Assembly: GCA_947579605.1 (NCBI GenBank)
Contig: OX388316.1
Span: 15,255,290-15,319,289 of the forward strand
DNA from: Athripsodes cinereus
Taxonomy: Eukaryota; Arthropoda; Insecta; Trichoptera; Leptoceridae
Direction: 5' to 3'
DNA: 64,000 nucleotides
The notes under the pieces are model-generated. The model was not told the DNA's origin, did not search any database, and saw only the letters and a program-made list of their open reading frames with translations. Positions 20,211 through 32,619 of the stretch are shown piece by piece. Numbering within the stretch: position 1 is the stretch's first letter; each line of letters begins with the position of its first letter. The position numbers were made by a program, and so were the translations under genes.

Positions 20211-21204
20211 AAATTGTCAAATTAGATTATACCTACATGTAGGTATTGAATTTTATTCTGTCGCTTAGGTACATATTTTAAATCAATCGCGAATTTTCGA
20301 TAAAAAAGACATTTTCATAACCATCATACTGCATCCCTAACGGAGTATGCCGAAAGGATCGAGCGTCATTTACTAATCTTACTCCTATCCATGCATTCAT
20401 TCCTTACTTCCGTCACTGTCATACGTTCCTCGTACATGGTCTCCTACTCAATGTACTCAAATGTGTCCCATTCACAGAATTTATTTGAAATAATATATAC
20501 CTATATTTTTAAGCGATGTATTCTGCGATTTATAAGTAGGTACCACACATCAATACAATTTTAAACCTATGCTGTGACTGCATCTGTATAAGTAATTCAA
20601 AATATTTGGGACATTTCCTTATACACACACTGTTGATTTAAATATAAAACTCATTACACATGTATTCAAATTAAACTTTGTCAATGTCTTTTGTGGTTCT
20701 ATTTACAAAAGCAGACATCATTGTCCTTTTTCATCTTATTAAAATTCAACCTATTTTAAATTATTTCAATCCTTTATTGTCAATCATGTGCCTGGATATA
20801 ATTCTACTTTAACTCTTTTGATAGTTACATGTATACAAAGATTCTAAGGAATTCCTTTCACATGATCCTTTTTTATTTCAAGCTTCCTGGCTGAGCTTTC
20901 GAAATTCCTGGTTTGATTTGACAACTATATGTCAAGTAAAACATATATAATGATAGTTTGTATCTAATCCGGTTAAACCGTTTACTTTATTTTTTTTAAT
21001 CTTTCATAGGATTAGAATACTATAAATAGTAATGTACCTATATTTGTTTTTTTAGAGCAGCTGCAAAGAAAGCAAATAAAATTAAAACTCACAGATTTAT
21101 TCAAAGCTCTTTATTTCTATATTATTTTGTATTTTAATAAATCATTTTTTTGTAGTTGATTTTCAAGAACGTTTTCTATTTATTTGTAGCGGAATACTTC
21201 GTGA
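20211..21204. other. AT-rich non-coding stretch
   Basis: No feature could be supported. Confidence 0.4.
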
Positions 21205-21390
21205 TAATGTAGATGATGATGATGATGATTCTGGATGATTTTGTTTTGACACTGTTTAGCAGTCCCTAGAACGTCCCAAGGGCGCCGGTGAGGACTGCAG
21301 TTTTCAATCTGCTTCTGAAGCTGGTGACAGTCTGATTGTCTCTCAATGCCACCGGTAGGCAATTCCACGATTCCAGATAGATATATTACA
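21205..21390 (-). repeat. GCGCC-type repeat (family C), longest copy
   Basis: On the minus strand it runs from TGGAATTGCCTACCGGTGGC through CAGACTGTCACCAGCTTC and GGCGCCCTTGGGACG to AATCATCCAGAATC and (ATC)n. The simple-repeat end and loss of 5' parts in other copies suggest a LINE 3' region. Confidence 0.5.
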
Positions 21391-21399
21391 TGTGTGTTT

Positions 21400-22795
21400 A
21401 AAACCTAAAGCACGAGCTCTGCTCATATTTGAGGGAATGAATTATGTTTTGCTTATTGTATAATTATAAGTAAATGATTGTTGTTGTAAATTGTATATTT
21501 ATCAATAATAAATTTAATATATTTGAAAGTTTGAAAAAAAAAATTGCACAGCAGGCATTCCATACCTTACTTTTCCAATAATTTGAAAAAGGTTGTGTCC
21601 ATTAATAATCTGTAAGTATGTATATACATATATATGTGTGAGGTTATAATAATTTGAAGTACCAGAGTCATTCTTGAAAATCTAAAGGAGCTTTATTGTA
21701 ATTTATGAATGACACTCAATAATTTTTAATTGTGTACAAAATTTATAACATAAAGCTACCGAAACTGAGTAGGTATCTAATAGCGTAAAATTGATACGAA
21801 ATTTGTCAAAAAATCTTTTTAATAGGCGTGCGGCAAATTTCAAATACATATTGGTATAGAAACCAATCAATAAAATATGTTATTGGTCCCAATCACAACG
21901 CACTCATTCATATAATAACACAATAGTTATTCATAGTCATATATCGAAACCATTCATTGCATAGGTATAACAGTCAAGTACTTAGTATGGTTAGTTTTTT
22001 TTGTATTATAATAATACGTTCTTATAACAATATCTTTACGATGCATTAGCCAAAATTTCATTGACATCAAACCACATTAGTTCCCGTATACACTCAACTT
22101 ATCTACCTATTTGTATTTGAGTACATAGGTAACAATTTGTATAGAAATTGCTTACTATATCTAGTACCTACCTACATACTATTTTTACTTTGACCACGAT
22201 CTATGGCATGAAATCAGCTGCAATATAATTCTATAGTCAATGTAGTCTATAGTCAGCTGTAATGCCATTATATAATAATATTCAATTTTGTCCGATCGTA
22301 ACTGCAAATTATTTTATGACACATCTTCCAGAATGTCTATACTCTTATCTCATTTTCAAAGTTTAAAATAAATTCAAACACAAAATAAATTACGGTAATT
22401 AACAAGGAAAAGAATAATAGCTTGGACAACATTGAACTGTTTTTTTATGATAAAAAATTAGCATTATGAATAACTCGTAACAGACCGACCAACCTGAACA
22501 TTTAATGTTAATTCCATAAATATAATCGAACCTATTCGACCTAGAGAGGCTTCGAATGCTGGAAGTCACTGCTTTCATGTTTTCTTTTTATATCATAAAA
22601 ACAAGAAATTCATAAGTGTTTGAAGTTAATAAGTATGTAAACGTTATTTTTAAACTCCACAACAAGAGAACCGAATCCCTACAGCTCACATGAAAATTAA
22701 CTTAGAATAGTAAAAATTCATGACTATTGTATGTAACACAGTCTGTTGTGTTGAAAACTGGATTTCACTTGCTCAGAAGTGTGGATGTCAATCAA
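21400..22795. other. AT-rich non-coding stretch
   Basis: No genes or repeats recognised. Confidence 0.4.
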
Positions 22796-22796
22796 T

Positions 22797-22867
22797 AAGG
22801 TTGGACTAGTGGTTAACACACTCGCCTTGCAAGCGAGGGGTCGTGGGTTCGATCCTCAGACTAGGCA
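22797..22867 (+). mobile_element. tRNA-like sequence, probable SINE head
   Basis: GACTAGTGGTTAACACACTC resembles a D-arm/box A. A five-pair anticodon stem CTCGC/GCGAG encloses CTTGCAA (anticodon TGC, as in tRNA-Ala). GGTTCGATCCT is a near-consensus box B. The acceptor arm pairs poorly and the T-stem has a mismatch, so it is unlikely to be a working tRNA. AT-rich sequence follows, ending near 22950. Confidence 0.55.
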
Positions 22868-22959
22868 AAAATATTAATGTCCATTTTTCTGAGCAATTCA
22901 ATGTGTACGAGTCATCTATAGTGGTTCAAAAACTTAATTTGAGTAAAAATTCAGTTAAT

Positions 22960-24600
22960 ATTTGATTATAGATACATCAGTTGTTAATATTTTATTAATT
23001 TTATAATAATTCGTTATTTTTGACAACATATTTTGGATACCTTCGTACCGAATACTCGTAATAATAAAAAAGAATACCTTCACGGTGTGTCAGTAATCGA
23101 TTCACGAATTATCCGGGGCTATTGTGATTATAGCGACCGTCTTACAGCATCATCCCATTGTAAAGCCATTATACTATCTGTCTTCTGTACATTGTGTGTG
23201 CTCATTCATACATTGGCCAATCTTATACAAAGTTTTAGGGAGCCGTGAGTAAGTATGATAAAAAGTAACAGTATACCTATTCTTCTTCTTTGTAGCCAAA
23301 ATCTGCGGCGGGAATGAAATAATTATGTAGATAGATCACTTTTTTAATTTTCTCTCTTTGATATTTACTGATTATTTTTATCGGTACCATTTGACAAGAT
23401 GAGTAGTAGAGTAGGTAGTAATACGATGTGATGTAGGAAGAAGGGATTTTTTTCTGAATCATGGAACAAACTGGGAAACATCAAGTTAAGAAACTCTAAC
23501 ATCTGATGCAAAACAGAGAAAATTTTGCTAAAATGAGAGTCATCGTCGCCATGGGGGTAAACAGATACAGCAAAGAAAGACAATAACAAATGTATGTTCT
23601 ATCTTATTGGTAGCATATTAGACTCATATAAGAAATTGTTTGACCTAAGCTGATTTATTTTTACGTTTTTAAGCGAGGCTTGTCATGTAATAATTTCTTC
23701 TAATGAAATACTTATGCATAGTCTACACTGCTTGTGAAATATTGTGATGCGATATGCTTATTATGTATAGTTTTTGGTAGCATACAAAATTAGTAATTCA
23801 TCGTAAATTATTGCTTAAATTATTCTGCATTACATGCCCCTGATTTTCATCACTATTTGCTCTAAATGTTCCTTTTTTAACGCACGAATCAGAACAATGT
23901 TATTTTTTCACACTTTACCTCACGAACTCATCAATAATCGTGGAGAACCTACCTGACGGCTGTCAAAAGGTATAGACAATTATACTGCAAACAATCATCT
24001 TGACTTGACTTCGGGATAGGTACATAATGTCTTTATTCGGATGGTATAATGCAATTTGTTCACAAATTTTACACTTTGATTCCTGTGATAAAATAAAATC
24101 ATTGTATCCATACCTACAGCTTTTGTAAATACCGCCGATCGGAATTTTATTGTTTTTATTTCATTACTAGCTGATTACACAGTGGCTTTACTTACTGACT
24201 GCAAGAGAAAAATATAGAATATAACAAGTATTTCAAAAAGTTTGATAATTCAGTAAAGTTTTATTTCAAAAACAATATTTACCTACATATGTTCTCTCCT
24301 CTCCTTCCTATGTCAAGTTAGAGTTTAATTTTAAAATTGGTTTAAATAGAATATCTTATTACAGTGATGCGCTTGGCTTACGAGAATATTTTCTTTAAAG
24401 ATATATTGTGAGACAATGATTTCATTTCAATGTTCATACAGTTAAGTTTTACCATATTACCTATTTTCTGTTCAAATTAATACTTTTTAAATTGGCTTGA
24501 TCACGTGGATCAAATTTTTAGGGACGACCGCGTGTTGAGTAAGAGAAATCGGCATGCATGTATGAGAAACTGGATGAATTAGAGGAAGCGAAAGAAGTAT
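22960..24600. other. AT-rich non-coding stretch
   Basis: Only short open frames without recognisable motifs (for example 23033-23248). Confidence 0.4.
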
Positions 24601-24713
24601 GTAAGGATAGATCTATATGGCGTTCCGTTCTCTGTGCCTACCCCACCTGGGACATTGCGTGAGGGTATAGATAGGTAGATAGATAGACTTTTTACCTAGG
24701 TATATAATTACCG

Positions 24714-24882
24714 GGCGTCCCTCTTTCACAATACACCGTTCATATGACAACGATATCAGAGCGCAGGGAATGTCATAGAAAGAGGTGACGTGGTTGGCAC
24801 AGAGACGCTCTGAATGTAGGAGGCTGGTTTCTGCCCTGTGCTCCCGAGAGGAGCGTTGAGGGCGAGATGATGATGATGATGA
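24714..24882 (+). pseudogene. LINE family A 3' end with (GAT)n tail
   Basis: ACCGGGCGTCCCTCTTTCAC, then LAQRRSECRRLVSALCSREER in one frame and a GATGATGATGATGAT tail. The preceding 24640-24680 block (CCCCACCTGGGACATTGCGT) resembles the reverse of repeat family B. Stops break the frame. Confidence 0.5.
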
Positions 24883-25177
24883 TATAATACAAACGTAATT
24901 ATATTTTTTGATCTTACGAGATATTTGTTTCACATCCATTTTTATATATTAAGATTAATCTTTATTCATCTATAAAATTGTATGAAATAATTGTAATGTG
25001 GAGTAAGCAATTAAGACCGGTAAATTCGAACCTGAGAATTCCCTGTGTGGCAAAATCTAAATAATGAAATTTATGTTTATTGCTTTTGTATCAAGTAGGT
25101 ATATTAAAGTGTTGAGAAAAATGCTGATGTAAAATAAATATAAAATTCATTCGTTTATTTGAAGAAACCTCCAATCA

Positions 25178-25330
25178 GAGTGTTTTTGCGCCAGTGGAGT
25201 CACCTCTTTTCACAACATTTTCGATGCTCTAATATCGTTGCCACAGAAACAGAATGTTGTGAAAAAGGATCATTCAGTCCAGACCATCGGAAACCTTGTG
25301 GACGAATTAATAAGAATGCTTTATTTAACT
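25178..25330 (-). pseudogene. LINE family A 3' fragment
   Basis: The minus strand gives TTCACAACATTCTGTTTCTG, GGCAACGATATTAGAGC and a diverged CTGGCGCAAAAACACTCTGA, matching the order in the copies at 936 and 24714. Confidence 0.45.
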
Positions 25331-25334
25331 TATA

Positions 25335-27250
25335 ATCATTTGTCATTTTCAAAACATGACCTATGCTTCTTGTGATAAAATATCTATATAATTACATCAA
25401 TGACAATACTACATACTTACTCGTATTGCATAATGAGTTAGGTTAGATTTTGTAACAAAAGATATTCAACTATTTTGATACAATGAATACACAAGTATTG
25501 CGATAGATTCTTCATACAACATTGAAGGATTTTATTTAAAAAAATCTGCGGTTTTGAAACTATTATAAATTATAAAGGACAGAGCGCCCTCTCATTTTGT
25601 AATGGTCTTTTGTGGCATCCGATTGCATTGAATAATTGTATTATTGTACATAAAAAGAGCAACAATATAACGCCATATGATGTGTACAAGCGTATATAGG
25701 TAAGTATGTAGGAATATCGTGTTGTTGTTATTTATGTATGACATGATAAAGAAGGACATTTCGATGTAATAATAATTATGTATTATTGTTTGCAGATATT
25801 ATTAACGCGTGTCCGTATGTTGTTGAAGTTCGACCACTACAAGCACTTTACAGTCGACCTCGGCTATATGACAATGAATCGATTTTTTTTTCTTTTCATT
25901 CAATATAAAACTGAAATACTACAAAAAAACGTATAACATACTAAACATAACTCTTTCTAAACCTTATTAAAGGGATCTTTAAACTATAGATAGAAATTAA
26001 ATTATTTATTGGTGGCAACGTTGTGGTAGATTCTAACATTACTACAAATGTCAAAATTTTTACTAATATCACTAATATTTTATTCTACGCGCCCAAGGTT
26101 TCGACAGGGATCCTTTCATTCTCAAGCGTAATATTTGACTAATCTATCTATTATAAAATTTATTGCCTCACTAGACTTTAGTCTGTTCTGAGGCAGTAGG
26201 TATAATTTTTTTTATTACATAATGAATATTTTGTTATAGATTACCTATTTGTTAATTATTTTTGCTCAACGAATAGTGAGAATATCATTATGATAGCTAT
26301 TCCTTCCATCCAAGTATATTTTAAATACAAATATTCACTGTTGAAATGAGCTCATTTCATATAAGATAGGTAGATGCAAATAAATACCTACGAGTACGAA
26401 GAGTTCGTATTAACGGCTAAAAGGAAGCAAATTAAGTCAGTCCTTTCACGTTCGTTACAACCAAGTTGGACTGTATGAATTTACAAACATCTATCTCCTT
26501 TTCGATTCACGGTTTTGGATCATTATAACGAACACACAATAAACACTAGACACTTTGTCAAAATGAGACATGACACAGTAATAATAAACGGCGGTTTTTG
26601 ACAATAGTACGTTGAAGTAGGTAGTAAGAATTATGTAATAACTATCATCTTTTTTTATTTGTCAAAGTGTGAATCTTATGAATTGAATGGCGATTGTGAC
26701 TTGGTAGAAAATACTTACCCACATCGTATATGTATATTGTGGCGTGTGTATGTACCTAACTATAATGCTTTGTTATTTTCGATTATTGATTCATGTCGAA
26801 TGCAATGACACAAAATATAGTAGGTACAACAAAAACCTCATGATATATTATTATAATTCGATTGGATTTTTTTAGAATAAAATTTTCTTCGTCTCCGTAA
26901 AAAAGTCAAATTGCTTAGATTCTTGAAAATATTTCAAATAGCTGTACGAGTAAACGGCGAATACGCTTTTTATCTCAGTTCGAATTTATATTTGCACTCA
27001 CAATTTTATTGGCTTAAAAAAATAGATTGATATTCATTTACCTTTATTTTTAATAAGTATGTATTTTTCATTTTAATTTGTTTATTAAAATTGGAAATAA
27101 GTTAAAAACTAAACAAAAATATTAGAAAATGATTACTTCCCACTCTAAATCTTCGTGTCTATAAGATATATTGTTGTTTATGTTTGTTATGTTTCTACAT
27201 TTCTTGTTTCATTTGTATAGTGTTTCACAAATATTATTTTCATTAATGCA
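25335..27250. other. AT-rich non-coding stretch
   Basis: Contains one family D hairpin unit (26158-26205). Nothing else is supported. Confidence 0.4.
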
Positions 27251-27255
27251 TAATT

Positions 27256-27443
27256 CTCAGGACAGAAGACCTTTAGGAAGACCAAGACAAGTGCTATTGG
27301 ATTACATAAACCGAAATTTAGAAGAGTTAAATGCTAAAGACGAATGGCAATCTACTACTCAATGTTGGAATGATTGGAAATCTATTGTTTTGGGTGCCAA
27401 GACCCTACAAGGGCTGTTTGGCCATCAGAAGAAAATTGTATAA
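27256..27443 (+). pseudogene. LINE C-terminal fragment (family E)
   Basis: An open block reads RRPLGRPRQVLLDYINRNLE, then ELNAKDEWQSTTQCWNDWKS and KTLQGLFGHQK before a stop. It matches the copy at 62203-62350 (NRDLKELNAKDDWHS ... KILQGLF). The GRPR..W/V motif with a following DRxxWRS-like helix is the usual last part of many LINE reverse transcriptase proteins. The copy is strongly 5'-truncated. Confidence 0.6.
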
Positions 27444-27444
27444 A

Positions 27445-29175
27445 ATGAAATATTTCTCATAAATACGAATATGAACTTACACATCCTAACTGATAAAAAA
27501 TTATAAACATTATGAAAAGAAGACATGCCCTTCTTCCACCAACCTTACTATGCCCGATTCCGTGAGTGATTTCACATCGATTCGTTCCGGATTTTTGTAT
27601 ACTAGAATAATTGTGATTCCATCCCCGGAATGCGGTGGCTCCAAGATGTTGTTACTCTAGCTCTAGCAATGGTGATGATCACGATGATCTCTGACAATAA
27701 CAACAGCACATCCAGAAAACAACACAACAAAGAATGTATTATATTATTGAAGAATGTCGCTGGTGTCAAAATAAAACAACACACGTTCATTTGATTAAAA
27801 CGGCTTTCAAGTATTTCGATGTTCTAATGTTTTCATTCGTTTTTTAAACATTTTTTGTTCATTTGTTATTTTTAATAGGAATTAACGGAATTTAACGCGA
27901 TATTGTGCTACTTGCATTTTTGTGTAGTTTTTTAGTCGTGGAATTTATTCAAAGAGATTAAGAGAATCTTGATTTGATAAATAAAATTTAAGTAACTATC
28001 TACGAATTAAGTATACCTACGTTTTTCTATTCTTACCTACAAGTAGATAAATCTATTGTTAATCGCATACATGCAAGGTTGGCAGCATTCTATGGAGACA
28101 AATACTTTGTCTCACAATAAAATAATTAAGAACAACATGCGTTCCCGTTTTATATACATACCTAACTACGTAGTAATATATGAATAAGTCCATCTATCTA
28201 TATGTAGGTAGGTACCAACGCTGTATTTTTTACAAAAAGGTATTAACTAGATGCATATTATGATCATGTTGGTCATTCTCTTCGTTCTATAAAAGACAAA
28301 CTTTAAATTTTAATTTTTAACTTTTGCTTTTTTCTCAAGACTAAGACATTTCTGTGGAATCTTTGCTGGTCCACATGTTGAGTGTACCTATTAATAATTT
28401 GTTAACATGTTTTGTTATGACATTGTTTCTCTAATATTGTAAAAATAAAATTAAAATAAAATATTCAGTATAGGTAGTGCCATTGCCTCATAGATAAATT
28501 AAAGATGTTATTAGAAATATCTCATTGACGATTTTGTACGTAGACTATGAAACATAAAACTATTCCATACAGATCTCTATTATTTGTATCACATTTTCTA
28601 TTTGAGCATTTGTATTGTAACTATTATACGGCAAGTATTCATTGAAGATGGTAGTTACATAATAATAATAATACTGATCTACTCATCCATTGAATGACAA
28701 GGTGTTTCCTCTTCACTCATAATATTATAAACAATTTATTTTATTATTACACTTACTACAAATGCTGCTATATGGCTTATAATATATGTATAATATTCCT
28801 AGTACATTACTAGTGTCATATACATATTTTATTATAATACAAGCACTCCACCTTGTATGTCTTCTACTGTGTCTGTCCTGTCGCATCCAGCAACACATCT
28901 CGTAATATGAATGCAGAAGTGGAAAACATCTGGGGCTGAGTAGTATTTTTGTGACGCAACGAATATGTTAATAAATTGTAGTTAAAAGTGTTCAACAAAA
29001 TCCATCATTATAATACTCATACCCAAAAATGTTTGTTTACACCCGCATTTTTATATTGAGTTCTACCAATAATATGGTTTTAATTGAAAATGTATTTAAT
29101 TTTTAAACTAAATACTTAGGTACTGAAAATAATAATTGTTCGTAATTGATGTGTCTTTTATTTATTAATTTACTT
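27445..29175. other. AT-rich non-coding stretch
   Basis: No feature could be supported. Confidence 0.4.
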
Positions 29176-29592
29176 ACTAAAGCCTTTGTATGGAACATTC
29201 TGCTTTATGGTTGTGAGACGTGGACTATCGGCAAGAGTGAAAGCGGACGGTTGGCGGCCTTTGAGATGTGGTGCTAAGATCCATTGGTCGGAACACGTCG
29301 AAAACGAAGAAGTATTAACCAGGGTAGGCGAAAAAAGGCAACTTCTTAAGAGAATCAGCCAACAACGAGCTAACTGGATTGGCCACAATATCAGGCACCC
29401 AGGACTACTCATCACCATCGCGGAGGGTAGGACCGAGGGGACAAATGGCAGAGGCTGACCAAGAATGGACCAACTGTAGAGGGACATGAACTGTGGCTCA
29501 TACGTAGAGCTGAAAAGACTGGCTGAGAATAGGGAGGAATGGAGAAAAAAATCCAAACTCGTTGCAGACCAATCCAATGGATTGTAACTCAT
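29176..29592 (+). pseudogene. LINE C-terminal fragment (family F), frameshifted
   Basis: The first frame reads KAFVWNILLYGCETWTIG and RLAAFEMWC. After a small deletion near 29275 a second frame gives KIHWSEHVENEEVLTRVGEK and RANWIGHNIRHPGLL, then GRPRMDQL and YVELKRLAENREEWR. LYGCETW and GHxxRH are hallmarks of the region after the fingers and palm of RTE/CR1-type reverse transcriptases. It is 5'-truncated and not functional. Confidence 0.7.
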
Positions 29593-29599
29593 TATATAG

Positions 29600-30890
29600 G
29601 TTATATAACTAAGTTCATTGCAATATTTGGTTAAATAAGTAAAGTTACGGGTGTGTTCTTAGAATGTAACGAATATCCAGTTCCATAGGCTAACAACCAT
29701 AAAATTCATTCAAATTAAGAAGTTATCTGTAAAAGCAGACATTCATCAATTGTTTACTTACTCATTCTTTACTTCCATTGATAACAAATTGATCAATTAT
29801 CACGTAGAATATCTTCAAATCAGCAAAATCATAAAAAATATTTTTTTTTTGCTATAATGAGATGATTATGGCCAATTCATTAATTCATAGAATAAACAGA
29901 CTACCAATTTTAAAAAATAAGAATCCTTAATGCACGTAAAAGTAATACCTACAAAGCTATAATTTCATATCTTAGTGAAGTATATGTAAGTATTATTATT
30001 GTGCAATGGGCAAGTATATCACAAAAGCGTATCTTCCAACTAACCCATATTACATCTAGGTGGTTTAATGACTTACGGAAAATGACGTAGGTAATTGGTG
30101 GTAGGCATTGATAATAATTTAATTGCGTTCATTTTCCAACAGTTTAATACCTCATGGTTTAAGAGTCACATATTGCGATTGAATTCACCGGGTTCATACA
30201 TAATACATAATACTTATAACACACACACAGCTTTGAGACGCGTGCACAAAAGCGACAAATAGCTGGCTTTTGTAAAGTCATTCAAGTTATTAATAGTTGT
30301 ATATGTCCATACTTACAATAACTTCTATAGTCATATTATAATCATTGGTGAAGTATTATAACTATTATTGTTAGTTATTGTAATCATTTGTCAAAAAAAA
30401 AATATCGAAAAGAAATACATCACCATCGTTAGTAGATACTAAGAATGTTAATAATTTAATTTGGTCACAAAAATGTTTGTGATTACGAGGTGAAAAGGAT
30501 TTGATTCCGATTCAAATATTGTAGTTTTATCGTATTTGTTATGATATTATTATCTAGTAATACTAAAATGTAGATAAAAAGTTTATTCATAGTACAATCT
30601 GTCATCCTCATGGACGCTTCTGATTTGAATATTAATTTAATTAATGATGGATATAATTAATTATCGTAAGTTTATTCAACTAGAATTGTTTGTTATAACA
30701 TAGCAGGTGAAATAATCCAAAATAGTTAAAAGAATAATAATCCTAAATTATTAGTTTAAAAAACAATCAAAATTCAAAAATCTTTTATAATAAATACATG
30801 TTATATTGTTAGAAAGCTTTGAACACAGATATTTCAGGCACAATGCTGGTATTTTGAACCCGCGTTTTGAGCCTAATCCTTTGATATCCT
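29600..30890. other. AT-rich non-coding stretch
   Basis: No feature could be supported. Confidence 0.4.
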
Positions 30891-30891
30891 G

Positions 30892-31090
30892 CACTGAGAA
30901 AAATACTAACGAAATTTCACAACGAATCATTGGTACGTACTATCAAATTAGGACCAGAGTTCGTACAAACGATTCACTAGTACAGATCTATTAACTTCGC
31001 AACCAATTCATTGGTACGTTTACCAACAACTTCTTCACAGTGACGTCATCAACTTGACGTTGGCTGCAGAACGAATCGTTGGTAAGAATC
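30892..31090 (+). mobile_element. Half copy of palindromic MITE (family G)
   Basis: Begins CACTGAGAAAAATACTAACG and continues with ACAACGAATCATTGGTACG and ATTAGGACCAGAG, as in the arms of the palindromes at 48757 and 59044. The second arm is diverged or lost; only GAATCATTGG-like pieces recur to about 31090. Confidence 0.6.
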
Positions 31091-31139
31091 AATTGAATTA
31101 CTTGTCATACTTACGTAGGTACCTATACATGACCTTGCT

Positions 31140-31859
31140 CGTAGTTGTCAAAAGTCCAATAATATTAATCGCGTTTAGTTGTAAAATGTGATCTATTTTT
31201 CTAATAACACTATAATTATTATTTGAAAAAATCTAACAAAAATAATAATATTATTAGAATAATTTTTCACATTTTACAAATAAACATTGTGATTAATATA
31301 TAAGTAAAAAAAGTAGCAAGGAAATTAAAATGATTTTTTTCTTTTAAGTTCTTATGTAATATAATCATTTATTAAAAATTTCAATTGAAAAAATATAAAA
31401 ATAAGGACAATTTATAAAGGCATAATAAATATATCAAACGCGTATTATAGGATTATTCCAAAGGTCGTGCAGAAATTACAACTCTTTCTTCAGGGATGTT
31501 GAATTTTACTTATTATTATTATTCACAGGCATTCCACCCGGTAGGAGTGAAATTTTACTTATCATCATTGCCAAAAATCAACGGTGCTATTTCTAGATCT
31601 CTTCAGGGTTCTGGTTGATGATTGTCTTGAATGTGGTGAGGTTCCCCTTCCCCAGTTTTTATTCAGAGAGAACTGATCCCCCCCCTGAGCATCAGTCATT
31701 GCTTGTGTTTACTTGTAATAGCCTATTCATTTCACGACTTCATGTTTTTCTTTTTTCTTTCATTGTTATTGCCTCGGTCGGTGCAATCGAGTTCATTTTG
31801 TTTTTATTTCTTTTTGTTGTTGGAACATAGCTGCAACATTATAACTGAACTCCATTATA
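31140..31859. other. AT-rich non-coding stretch
   Basis: A direct repeat GAATTTTACTTAT / GAAATTTTACTTATCATC lies at 31510 and 31549. A less AT-rich block at 31590-31730 resembles no known family. Confidence 0.35.
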
Positions 31860-32615
31860 TTGACATAATGAAAACAAAACTGTTCTTGGTTTTACTAAGA
31901 TTTATTTGTTAAATAAGTTACCAGGTTTCGACCTATGAGGTCATTGTTAAACTAAATTTACTATAGGCCGTTTTGTTACTTAAATACTATGTCTTAATAG
32001 GTAGGTATAACAATATATTCTTAGAGCTAAGGTTTTATATAATGCAAAAATTATTGAGGGAAATTCAGAAAGAACAGTTGGTTGTGTTGTATGATTTAAA
32101 TTATATTGATTATATATAATGTGACATTTTATTGGTAAAGATTAAGGAAGACAGTTGGTTAGTATTGTGTAAATAAATGAAATAGGTTTGGGTATTTTGA
32201 CTTCAACTAATAGATTGATGTAACAGATGTACCTAATATTATTATCAACAGAGGAATATTGACAAAAAGCATCCATTTAGGAATAATAACATGTACAACA
32301 TCTAGATTTTCAACTAGTTTCAACAATACCCAATACTATTTCATTTATTTACACAATACTAATCAACTGTCTTCCTTATTAATCTTTACTCAACCAACTG
32401 TTCTTTCTGAATTTCCCTCAATAATTTTTGCATTATATAAAACCTTAGCTTTAAGAATATATTGTTATACCTACCTACAAAGACATAGTATTTAAGTAAC
32501 AACACGGCCTATAGTAAATTTAGTTTGACAATGACCTCATAGGTTGAAACCTGGTAACTTATATAACAAATAAATCGTAGTAAAACCAAAAACAATTTTG
32601 TTTTCATTATATCAA
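31860..32615. mobile_element. Giant foldback element, arms over 300 bp
   Basis: The left arm (31860 to about 32208) and right arm (about 32305-32615) are inverted copies with only scattered differences, apart from an extra block of about 50 bp in the left arm. Outer ends are TTGACATAATGAAAAC and its near-complement at 32605-32615. The spacer is about 95 bp. No coding capacity. Shared inner landmarks include ACCTATGAGGTCATTG and TTGCATTATATAAAACCTTA. It could fold into a long dsRNA if transcribed. Superfamily unknown. Confidence 0.8.
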
Positions 32616-32619
32616 AATA

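Noticed and set aside
22797..22867. Functional tRNA-Ala gene
   Set aside because: The acceptor stem pairs at few positions and the T-stem has a mismatch; better read as a SINE head.
27240..27443. Host exon (acceptor-like TTCTCAG before an open frame)
   Set aside because: The protein is the same LINE C-terminus as at 62203, so the acceptor-like site is coincidental to the insertion junction.
29170..29592. 140-codon minus-strand open frame
   Set aside because: Antisense to the LINE fragment whose plus-strand protein motifs are recognisable.
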